A stretch of 5,616 nucleotides of DNA from Dehalococcoidia bacterium UBA3254 (GTDB lineage: Bacteria > Chloroflexota > Dehalococcoidia > Dehalococcoidales > UBA3254). Under the pieces are notes generated by a model, which was not told the DNA's origin, searched no databases, and saw nothing but the letters and a program-made list of their open reading frames with translations. Each line of letters begins with the position of its first letter. The first letter of the stretch is position 1. This document shows, in pieces, positions 1 to 5,528 of the stretch. The translations under genes and the position numbers were made by a program. The stretch lies in the NCBI GenBank assembly GCA_002362735.1, contig DEUU01000226.1, positions 1 to 5,616 of the forward strand, in the 5' to 3' direction.

Positions 1-185
1 AGCAGCAAACGGCCTAAAGGGGAGTGAGAGAGGGTCTCGAGCTGGTCCATGAGTAATGATTTCTGGATAATCATGAATTCTTCCAGGGTCAGGTCCAGAA
101 ATCCACAATATTTTAACCACAGGCTTTCTTCGTCTCCGCTGCTGAATAAATTGTCCTTTTCTACTATTAATCGTTCTTTTGCCAT
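1..185 (-). CDS. Partial CDS (N-terminus, 61 residues): probable GH3 auxin-responsive promoter family / acyl-adenylating enzyme
   Basis: Reading left from an ATG at 185-183, the frame stays open for 61 codons to the window edge, so only the N-terminus is present. An in-frame TAA lies directly upstream (188-186), which makes this ATG the first possible start. No good Shine-Dalgarno precedes it; the nearest purine-rich sequence is too distant. The peptide begins MAKERLIVEKDN and contains CGFLDLTLEEFMIIQKSLL (residues 28-46), then a conserved-looking QLETLSHSPLGRLL. This FLDL-x-LEEFM-x-IQ-x-LLM-x-Q pattern followed by PLGR is what I remember from the start of bacterial GH3-family proteins, relatives of plant acyl-acid amido synthetases that adenylate carboxylic acids. 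The assignment rests on memory of the N-terminus; no adenylation motif is inside the window. That it is a real coding start is more certain than the family. It follows the secreted-protein gene by 142 bp on the same strand, with a hairpin between them. Confidence 0.58.
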   Translation of the reverse strand, partial: MAKERLIVEKDNLFSSGDEESLWLKYCGFLDLTLEEFMIIQKSLLMDQLETLSHSPLGRLL

Positions 186-254
186 TTATGATTGCTGCCG
201 GTCAGTTAATATCAATCAGTTGCCTCTTATTTTTTGCTTATTTAATATACCTGT

Positions 255-286
255 GGGTGTAGCCACTCACCTGAGTAGCTACACCC
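255..286. repeat. Strong intergenic hairpin without U-tract, 3' of the secreted-protein gene
   Basis: GGGTGTAGC (255-263) pairs perfectly with GCTACACCC (278-286). After one C/A mismatch (264/277) the stem continues as ACTCA/TGAGT (265-269 and 272-276), giving 14 paired positions out of 15. It lies 42 bp past the stop codon of the secreted-protein gene, where a terminator would be expected. The minus strand continues ACAGGTATATT and the plus strand continues GTACCCGG, so neither strand has the run of U that an intrinsic terminator needs. It may be a 3'-end stabilising or pausing structure, or a palindromic repeat. Confidence 0.7.
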
Positions 287-327
287 GTACCCGGAATAAA
301 GGAAACCAAAGGAATCCTTCAAGCACC

Positions 328-936
328 CTACCTGGATAACATTCTGTAATCTCCATTGAAGACAGCGCTGCCGAATAGAGTCGTGCCGTTCCAGTTCAAT
401 AAAGCGTTTAAAGTGCCGCTGCTTTGCACAAAACAATGGCCATCCGGGCCCGGCACCTGTCCCGCGACGTAATAATTGCCGGTATCCGTGACATCTTCCA
501 CAATCATTCCGTAAGTTGGATCCAGGATATAGTTTCCTCTAAGTGTCGTCGGCGATACCCCGGTTAGCTGTCCGCCGGCGGCCGGATACACCTTGATAAT
601 ATTGATGGCAGTCCCGGAAAAAGTTCCGGTCATCGGGCTTGTAGGAGTTAAGTTGATTTCCGATGAATGCTGCACTATGATCGTAGCACCATTTAGAGCT
701 GCCCAGTCGCAGGAGACCGGGGCCGCACTTTTCATGATTTCACCGCGAGTTATGAGACGCATTCCTTTTTGCGTTGTTTTCCCGGGGTCGCTGATATAAA
801 CTAGGTTGGTCGAGCAAAAACTGCCCGTGGTTATTTGAGGTTTATCGGAGCCAGCTTTAGCAAAAGCCTGGGCAGGCATTGCCGTCATGGCAATTAAGGC
901 CAGTACTACACCTGTGAACAGAATTCTTTTTTTCAC
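328..936 (-). CDS. Secreted hypothetical protein (202 aa, Sec signal peptide, three cysteines)
   Basis: The start is a GTG at 936-934. A GAGGAGG ribosome binding site lies 10 nt upstream (947-953), and this frame gives a classic signal peptide: MKKR, a hydrophobic core LFTGVVLALIAMTAM (6-20), then a run of AxA cleavage options at A24, A26 and A28. The mature protein of about 175 residues is rich in Gly, Thr, Ser and Asn, and has alternating hydrophobic stretches with GTFSGTA, TLRGNY, GTLNALL and GTTLFGSAVF patterns. These suggest an all-beta fold, perhaps a small barrel or sandwich. Cysteines are at 41, 76 and 168, an odd number. There is no lipobox, no C-terminal anchor, no LPxTG and no enzymatic motif that I recognise. 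I cannot assign a family. It lies 149 bp downstream of the MMPL transporter gene on the same strand, so it may be served by that system, but the gap contains its own signals and co-transcription is unproven. Existence as a secreted protein is well supported; function is unknown. Confidence 0.85.
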   Translation of the reverse strand: MKKRILFTGVVLALIAMTAMPAQAFAKAGSDKPQITTGSFCSTNLVYISDPGKTTQKGMRLITRGEIMKSAAPVSCDWAALNGATIIVQHSSEINLTPTSPMTGTFSGTAINIIKVYPAAGGQLTGVSPTTLRGNYILDPTYGMIVEDVTDTGNYYVAGQVPGPDGHCFVQSSGTLNALLNWNGTTLFGSAVFNGDYRMLSR

Positions 937-998
937 TCTCCATTTACCTCCTCAAATTATTCGCGCCATAAGCATAATCCTTATTGTAAATGGAGAGT
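935..998 (-). promoter_or_regulatory. 13-bp perfect inverted repeat enclosing the RBS and overlapping the GTG start
   Basis: ACTCTCCATTTAC (935-947) and GTAAATGGAGAGT (986-998) are perfect inverted copies separated by 38 bp. On the minus-strand transcript the proximal arm covers the last base of the GAGGAGG ribosome binding site, the spacer, and two bases of the GTG start. The rest of the ribosome binding site sits at the base of the loop. Folding would therefore hide the start region of the secreted-protein gene. Alternatively the two arms are DNA half-sites for a regulator. A weak -10-like TACAAT (983-988) overlaps the distal arm with no good -35; if it is real, the transcript would lack that arm and the DNA-site reading would be favoured. 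Confidence 0.6.
947..953 (-). promoter_or_regulatory. Ribosome binding site deciding the GTG start of the secreted protein
   Basis: GAGGAGG on the minus strand lies 10 nt before the GTG at 936. An ATG at 943-941 is only 3 nt away and in another frame that gives no signal peptide, so this site selects the GTG. Confidence 0.8.
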
Positions 999-1005
999 TA
1001 GTGCT

Positions 1006-1050
1006 ATGGTAGCCGTACTTTGGTCGCCATGACCTCAATACTGTTACCAT
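1006..1050. repeat. 45-bp imperfect palindrome 3' of the MMPL transporter gene
   Basis: Two 20-bp arms (1006-1025 and 1031-1050) flank GCCAT, with 15 of 20 positions in Watson-Crick pairing. The outer six (ATGGTA/TACCAT) and inner four (GGTC/GACC) are perfect, and GTA/TAC pairs in the middle. It starts 36 nt past the MMPL stop codon. On the minus strand it is followed by AGCACTAACTC, so there is no U-tract for intrinsic termination. It could be an RNA 3'-end structure, a Rho-dependent pause element or a protein-binding palindrome. Confidence 0.55.
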
Positions 1051-1085
1051 TTCATCGCTTGATTATTTCCCGGATCACCCTTCCT

Positions 1086-3686
1086 TTAAGCTCCTTTTTG
1101 TCTGGTCGGCCACCAATTCAAGCGTCCTAAAAGGCTGGCAATAGCCGGGACCAGCAGCGCTCGTACGATAAAAGTATCGATCAAAACGCCGATGGAGACC
1201 GCCGCGCCTATCTGTAACAGGGTTCTGATGGGTGTGACTACCAGGGCGCCGAAAGTCCCTGCCAGGATAATCCCGCAGGCGGTGATTACTCCTCCCGTCG
1301 CCATCGCTGCCAATCGCGCGCCGTTTCGGGTGGACTGCGTTTGCGACTCTTCCCTCACCCGCGACATCAGGAAGATATTGTAGTCCGAACCCAGAGCTAC
1401 CAGAAGTACAAAGACGATAATAGGTATCAAAAAGCTGATCCCTTCCTGCCCCAGAATGCCCTGGAATATCCAGCTCACAATGCCAAGAGTAGTTCCATAG
1501 CTTAGCAATACTGTTATCAATAGATACAATGGGGCGATCAGGCTCCGTAAGAGCAGTCCCAGGACGATAAAAATTGCCGCCAGCACAACAATGATCACTC
1601 TGGTGAAGTCCTGGTCCAGAATTTGGCGTACATCTGCTAGTTCGGCCGAGGTGCCTCCGATGACTGTCTCAGAACCTTTGAGAGTTGTTCCGGTGATGCT
1701 GGAAGTGATCGCTTTTCGTGTGTCTCCAACCGCCGTTAAGGCTGCATCCGACTGCGGGTAAGAGTTGAGCACAATATAAAACTTTGTGGCCTGTTTGTTT
1801 TCACTAAAAAACAGGTTTATCAGGTCTTTCTCCTGAGATGAGGAAGCCATTAGGGTCGGAGAAAGGAAGGCGGGATTGCCATTCTGGTTGAATTTCTGTC
1901 CCAGCGTCTGGAGATCGCCGATAATCGTTCCTGCCTGTGATTGAATAGCTTGAAGCGGTAAATTGCCCTGGGGTATCTGCATTCCTGAACTCAAGGCAGA
2001 TCGCAGTTGTATTATCACTTGCTGCAAAGATTGCAGGTTCTGATTCAACTCCCGGTAAGTGACGTCATCTTTAACCCAGCTAAAATTTCCCTCCAGTTCT
2101 TTCATATATACATTTAACAAGCTGAATCCTGAGCTCACCTGTTCGCTAAAAAGAGCGGAAGGGTCGCTGGATGCGGTTGCAAGCGAGGAAGATATTTCCT
2201 GAGCGATAGTGTTGATCTGTCCGGAAACGGTTAGTTCTGCCGGGGTTTGGCCGTTGCCGTCAGGCTGGATTATGCTTTGCACTTTTACCACGCCTTTAAC
2301 CCTGTGGAGATCGGCACTGATCTTGTTCAGCGCCTGCAGAGAAGTGGGGCTGGTAAGGTCCTGTCCATTTTGACCTGTGATAATAACGGTCAGCGGATCC
2401 ATCTCTCCGATGTCATAATGCTGCTGCAAAATCTTGAATCCCTTGACGGACTCGGAACTGGATGGTATTTCCGCGATCTGGTCGAACGAGCGGTTCAAGT
2501 TTGGTAAAGCCAGATATGGTAGAAGCATGATAATGATTACTACTCCGGCTACAATCAGCGGTCTGCCGGTAGAGAGACGGGCTACTCGATCCCAGAAACC
2601 TGGACGCCTGGACTTATCCGGCAGTTTTAGATTTTCGTGCCGCGGCCAAAACAACTTGTTCCCGAAAGCCGAAGCCAGAGCGGGAGCCAGGGTTAATGCT
2701 GCCAGCAGGGTCACGAAAATTGCTACCCCCAGCAGCGGTCCCATCGTTTGTATCATCTGATACCGGGCAACCGCCATTCCGGCCAGACCGACGATTACGG
2801 CGAACGCGCTGGCGGCGATTACTACTCCGATCTTGCTCACCGCAAATTTCATCGCGCTCTGCCGGTCGCTTTGCCTTCCGAGCTCCTCCCGGAAACGGGA
2901 GATCATGAAAAGACAGTAGTCTGTTCCGATTCCAAAAATCATGACTATCAAAAAAATTTCAATCTGCGACCAGATGGAAATTCCGGCATTTCCCAGAATC
3001 CCCATTATTCCGCGTGCCACCACGAAGGCCATTCCGATGGTCAGCAAAGGTACCAAGGCTGCAACAGGGGAGCGGAAAATGAGGATCAGGAGGAGAATTA
3101 CCAGTATGATCGTAATCAAAGTGGTTAGAGTAATGCTCTGGTTGACAGATGCAAACAGGTCGCTGTAGATGCCCACCTGCCCGGAAACAAAAATCTCAAG
3201 TCCGGGCGGGGCTGACTTTAAATAGTCTCGGATATCTTTAACGGTCGTAATTGAGTCCGATTCAAAGGCAACCTTGCTCAGCCCGGCATTCATCAGCATG
3301 GTGGTTTTATCCGGACTGACCAGGCGGGATTCGAGTTCCGGGTTCATAAAGATGGAGGTGATGTTTTCTACTTTAAATGGAGTTTTTCCGGAAGACAGCC
3401 ATTCACCCATTTGTCTTGCGAAAGCCAGATCGCTGTCTCCGAGCTGGTTACTATCGTAAAATACCAGGCTGACGGTTGAAGCCGCCTGAGTCTGAGGAAA
3501 ATACTCCGCTGTTAACTGTCGCGCCCGCAGCGATTCACTGTCCCGCGGCAGAAAGTTGGCTTCTGTCATCGTGCCTACTTTGCTTAAGGAAGGAGCGAAG
3601 AAAAACAGCAGCAAAGCGGCCAGTATCCAGCCCGTGATGATCCAGAGCTTCTGTTTGACAGCAAAATTGCCTATTTTACCAAACAT
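1086..3686 (-). CDS. MMPL family (RND superfamily) transporter, 866 aa
   Basis: This is a proton-driven membrane exporter of the MmpL/YdfJ type; the family moves lipids, lipophilic drugs or peptides across the cytoplasmic membrane. It shows the duplicated RND layout: TM1 (about 13-31), a first extracytoplasmic loop (about 32-183), TM2-6 (about 185-341), TM7 (about 375-396), a second loop (about 397-694) and TM8-12 (about 695-853). Each half carries the family signature in its fourth helix: GTDYCLFMISRFREE (D256, Y257) and GSDYNIFLMSRVREE (D768, Y769), the Asp-Tyr pairs expected for proton relay. Both halves look intact. At 866 residues it is longer than simple YdfJ-like members (roughly 720). 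The excess is in loop 2, where residues about 490-640 form a Gln/Ser/Leu-rich, probably helical insert. The ATG at 3686 has an AGGAGG site (3695-3700) 8 nt upstream. The substrate is unknown. The upstream MarR and SDR genes suggest regulated export of a lipophilic compound, which is inference. Confidence 0.93.
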   Translation of the reverse strand: MFGKIGNFAVKQKLWIITGWILAALLLFFFAPSLSKVGTMTEANFLPRDSESLRARQLTAEYFPQTQAASTVSLVFYDSNQLGDSDLAFARQMGEWLSSGKTPFKVENITSIFMNPELESRLVSPDKTTMLMNAGLSKVAFESDSITTVKDIRDYLKSAPPGLEIFVSGQVGIYSDLFASVNQSITLTTLITIILVILLLILIFRSPVAALVPLLTIGMAFVVARGIMGILGNAGISIWSQIEIFLIVMIFGIGTDYCLFMISRFREELGRQSDRQSAMKFAVSKIGVVIAASAFAVIVGLAGMAVARYQMIQTMGPLLGVAIFVTLLAALTLAPALASAFGNKLFWPRHENLKLPDKSRRPGFWDRVARLSTGRPLIVAGVVIIIMLLPYLALPNLNRSFDQIAEIPSSSESVKGFKILQQHYDIGEMDPLTVIITGQNGQDLTSPTSLQALNKISADLHRVKGVVKVQSIIQPDGNGQTPAELTVSGQINTIAQEISSSLATASSDPSALFSEQVSSGFSLLNVYMKELEGNFSWVKDDVTYRELNQNLQSLQQVIIQLRSALSSGMQIPQGNLPLQAIQSQAGTIIGDLQTLGQKFNQNGNPAFLSPTLMASSSQEKDLINLFFSENKQATKFYIVLNSYPQSDAALTAVGDTRKAITSSITGTTLKGSETVIGGTSAELADVRQILDQDFTRVIIVVLAAIFIVLGLLLRSLIAPLYLLITVLLSYGTTLGIVSWIFQGILGQEGISFLIPIIVFVLLVALGSDYNIFLMSRVREESQTQSTRNGARLAAMATGGVITACGIILAGTFGALVVTPIRTLLQIGAAVSIGVLIDTFIVRALLVPAIASLLGRLNWWPTRQKGA

Positions 3687-3940
3687 AAAGATATCCTCCT
3701 GTATCGCAGGGTCTCTCCCTGCAAAAAGACAAAAATATCCTTCCGGGTCCTGTTATAGACCTTATGAAATCCCGTGAAACGCTCCTGGGGAGGGGCTTTA
3801 TCTTACTTTGTTTGCACGATCTTGATGGATGTTGTGTCCAGGATTATCTGCTGTGGACAACCTTAACCTTTTCCGGTAACCTTCTCCTTAAGTGAAAACG
3901 TAAAACGTATCACCTATTCCTATCACGAATCCTTCTCTAC
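3687..3940 (-). other. 254-bp intergenic region between the SDR and MMPL genes
   Basis: No convincing gene is present. On the minus strand from the SDR stop it holds: a tandem AAAACGT repeat (3895-3908 on the plus strand); two copies of AAGGTTA at 13-bp spacing (3877-3883 and 3864-3870); a bulged inverted repeat GTTGTGTCCA/TGGACAAC (3831-3840 and 3854-3861); a possible -10 element TATAAC (3752-3757) without a good -35; and the leader hairpin listed separately. There is no intrinsic terminator with a U-tract on the minus strand, so read-through from the MarR-SDR unit into the MMPL gene is possible. Confidence 0.5.
3706..3722 (-). promoter_or_regulatory. GC-rich hairpin in the MMPL mRNA leader, just upstream of the RBS
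   Basis: GCAGGG (3706-3711) pairs perfectly with CCCTGC (3717-3722) around a 5-nt loop. It ends 5 nt before the AGGAGG site (3695-3700) of the MMPL gene. On the minus strand the T-run precedes the stem rather than following it, so this is not a terminator. It would sit beside the ribosome landing site and may affect translation or mRNA stability. Confidence 0.5.
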
Positions 3941-4963
3941 CTATGCCCCGGAAGGATTTTGGCTCAGATTATCAATTCCGGCCTGTTTATTGAACTCGTT
4001 CTTCAGCCAGTTTACGGTGTCTGTCAATGATTCCGTTATCGAACGGGGTGAATAACCCAGCTCTCGTCTGGCTTTGGATGAACTTATGAGTGAGTTGCTG
4101 GCAAGAACATCAATTGAATACGCTGTGAACAGAGGTTTGGTTTTATTAAGCAAATAGTACGGTGTTGCCAGTATTCCCGCTATCCTTGCTAACCAGCAGG
4201 GGACCAAATGGCCCGGCGCTTTTATTCCTGAAATCTTTCCCAGAATTGACAGCAAATCAGGAACAGAAATCTGTTGTCCGGACAAAATATAGCTTTCACC
4301 GGCTCTACCTTTCTCTCCGGCCAGTATCATTCCCTTGGCTACATCTCTGACATCAACAAAGTCGTATGCTCCATTGATTCCTACTTTGAGGCGCCTTTTG
4401 AGAAAGCTCCTGACCAACTGCCCCATTTCAGAAATTTTGTAGTCGTACGGACCAATCACCCCAGTGGGACAGACAATCACGGCATTAAGTCCCCGTTTGA
4501 CTCCTTTAAGAACAGCCAGAGAAGCTCTGGCCTTCGTCTTCCCGTACCCGCCTGAAATACTAGCTGGATCAAAGGGCTGCTCTTCGGTGATAATGGTTCC
4601 CTGAGGCGGTTCTTTCAGGGCATGTATCGAACTCGTATGGATCAATCTCCTGACACCGGTTTTTAGGCAAGCTTCTACCACATTTTGGGTGCCTTTTACG
4701 TTTACTTCTTCAAGCAGCTTTTTCTTTCCCGGCAATATTGAGATAATGCCTGCCAGATGATAGACGGTTTCTATTCCGGAAAATGCCCGAATTAAAGATT
4801 CCGGGTTACGTACATCCCCTTGAACTATTTCGATATCCAGTCCTTGAATAGGATTGATATCTTCGCCGGGAGGGACCACCGCTCTTATCCTGTTGCCTTT
4901 TGCCAGCAATTCTCTAATTAATACATTTCCAATGTGACCTGTAGCTCCGGTAATCGCAATCAT
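3941..4963 (-). CDS. Extended SDR: NAD(P)-dependent epimerase/dehydratase, dihydroflavonol-4-reductase/HpnA-like (340 aa)
   Basis: This is a cytosolic oxidoreductase of the extended short-chain dehydrogenase family. The N-terminal Rossmann fold starts at residue 2 with the dinucleotide motif GATGHIG (6-12), followed by GDVRNP (49-54), whose Asp50 would contact the adenine ring, and YHLAG (68-72). Active-site elements are SSI after HTS (109-113) and YGKTK (Tyr140, Lys144). DFVDVRDVAKG (201-211) is the usual substrate-domain motif, and SSSKARRELGYSPRSI (294-309) is the C-terminal signature seen in HpnA, dihydroflavonol reductase and 3-beta-hydroxysteroid dehydrogenase relatives. Length is normal for the group (about 320-350). 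The hydrophobic stretch near 255-272 is common in these proteins and need not be a membrane segment. The ATG at 4963 follows a GGGGGTG site. Only 17 bp separate it from the upstream MarR stop, so the two are very probably one transcript. Substrate cannot be read from sequence; a sugar-, sterol- or ketone-type substrate is possible. Confidence 0.88.
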   Translation of the reverse strand: MIAITGATGHIGNVLIRELLAKGNRIRAVVPPGEDINPIQGLDIEIVQGDVRNPESLIRAFSGIETVYHLAGIISILPGKKKLLEEVNVKGTQNVVEACLKTGVRRLIHTSSIHALKEPPQGTIITEEQPFDPASISGGYGKTKARASLAVLKGVKRGLNAVIVCPTGVIGPYDYKISEMGQLVRSFLKRRLKVGINGAYDFVDVRDVAKGMILAGEKGRAGESYILSGQQISVPDLLSILGKISGIKAPGHLVPCWLARIAGILATPYYLLNKTKPLFTAYSIDVLASNSLISSSKARRELGYSPRSITESLTDTVNWLKNEFNKQAGIDNLSQNPSGA

Positions 4964-4980
4964 AGTTCACCCCCTGCCTT

Positions 4981-5427
4981 TCAGCGTTTCTTATCCGCTG
5001 ACTTCAACATATCCTCCAGTACTTCAACAAACATGCGTAGTTTTGTAGTATCCATTGCTTCCAGCAGTTCCTGGCTTCTTAATCTGCTTGATTCCCAGAT
5101 GCGGCCGACTGCTTTTTGACCGTTTTCGGAAAGACGGCAAACTACTACCCGGCGGTCATTTTTCTGATTTTCGCGGGTTACAAAATCTTTTCCCACCAGT
5201 TTATCCACCAGGATCGTAGCCGTGGGAAAGGTCACATCCAGTCCTCCAGCGATGTCGCTCATGCGGGTTGGCCCGTGGATGTAAAGGATCAACATAATTT
5301 TCAACTGAGGCATGGTTACGTCAATTGTCAGTAGTTCTTTTGGCACCGTCGGTAATAGCTGGCGGAACAATTTGTCTGCCAGCGCCAGGATGTCTTCTAC
5401 CAGCTGGTTTTTCGTTACTAAGGCCAT
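4981..5427 (-). CDS. MarR family transcriptional regulator (148 aa)
   Basis: This is a dimeric winged-helix DNA-binding protein. The MarR core spans residues about 36-103. MPQLKIMLILYIHGPTRMSDIA (39-60) covers the first helices of the DNA-binding domain, DVTFPTATILVDKLVGKDFV (64-83) is the recognition-helix region, and RENQKNDRRVVVCRLSENG (85-103) forms the wing with the conserved Asp-Arg-Arg. Flanking helices (1-30 and 104-145) would make the dimer interface. The frame can be extended to an ATG at 5463 (160 aa), but that codon has no ribosome binding site and lies inside the repeat array. The ATG at 5427 has AGGAGG 5 nt upstream, so I chose it. Members of this family usually repress their own operon and are released by phenolic or lipophilic ligands, or by oxidation. 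There is one cysteine in the wing (C97). The protein heads an apparent operon with the SDR gene and probably binds the TCTAAT repeats at its own promoter. Confidence 0.92.
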   Translation of the reverse strand: MALVTKNQLVEDILALADKLFRQLLPTVPKELLTIDVTMPQLKIMLILYIHGPTRMSDIAGGLDVTFPTATILVDKLVGKDFVTRENQKNDRRVVVCRLSENGQKAVGRIWESSRLRSQELLEAMDTTKLRMFVEVLEDMLKSADKKR

Positions 5428-5432
5428 TTTCC

Positions 5433-5438
5433 CCTCCT
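5433..5438 (-). promoter_or_regulatory. Ribosome binding site deciding the MarR start
   Basis: AGGAGG followed by GGAAA and ATG (5427) on the minus strand. The alternative upstream ATG at 5463 is preceded only by A/T-rich sequence, so translation should begin at 5427. Confidence 0.85.
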
Positions 5439-5454
5439 GCGAAATTCTACGCTG

Positions 5455-5496
5455 ATTAGACATTTACTAAATATTAGATAATACCTAAGTATTAGA
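5455..5496 (-). promoter_or_regulatory. Probable MarR operator: TCTAAT repeated three times at 18-bp spacing
   Basis: On the minus strand TCTAAT occurs at 5496-5491, 5478-5473 and 5460-5455, exactly 18 bp apart. The first two are parts of longer near-identical units, TCTAATACTTAG and TCTAATATTTAG (11 of 12 identical). Each of these contains a small palindrome CTAA-N3-TTAG. A 6-4-6 palindrome, TAATAC/GTATTA (5479-5494), overlaps the first unit. The array covers the predicted transcription start and the early leader, where a repressor would block transcription. The CTAA/TTAG half-sites resemble those bound by SlyA-type MarR proteins, which supports autoregulation as an inference. Confidence 0.65.
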
Positions 5497-5499
5497 TTT

Positions 5500-5528
5500 A
5501 TTATAAACAGTATTTCTGCTTATTTCAA
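5500..5528 (-). promoter_or_regulatory. Sigma-A type promoter of the MarR-SDR operon
   Basis: On the minus strand, -35 TTGAAA (5528-5523), a 17-bp spacer, and -10 TATAAT (5505-5500). This is five of six and six of six to the housekeeping consensus with ideal spacing. The start of transcription should be near 5493, giving a leader of about 65 nt before the MarR ATG at 5427. Confidence 0.85.

Noticed and set aside
941..943. ATG as an alternative start for the secreted protein.
   Set aside because: It is in a different frame from the signal peptide and only 3 nt from the ribosome binding site.
937..998. The 13-bp inverted repeat as terminal repeats of a mobile element.
   Set aside because: The arms are only 38 bp apart with no target-site duplication and no coding sequence between them.
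2748..3128. 126-codon plus-strand ORF opposite the MMPL gene.
   Set aside because: It lies wholly inside the well-supported transporter on the other strand, and its translation is low-complexity and polar, typical of a shadow frame.
3706..3722. The leader hairpin as an intrinsic terminator of the SDR transcript.
   Set aside because: On the minus strand the T-run comes before the stem rather than after it.
3770..3890. Small minus-strand peptide of about 20 codons starting at a TTG after AAGGAGAAGG in the SDR-MMPL gap.
   Set aside because: The spacing from the purine-rich site is too long, the start codon is weak, and the peptide has no recognisable character.
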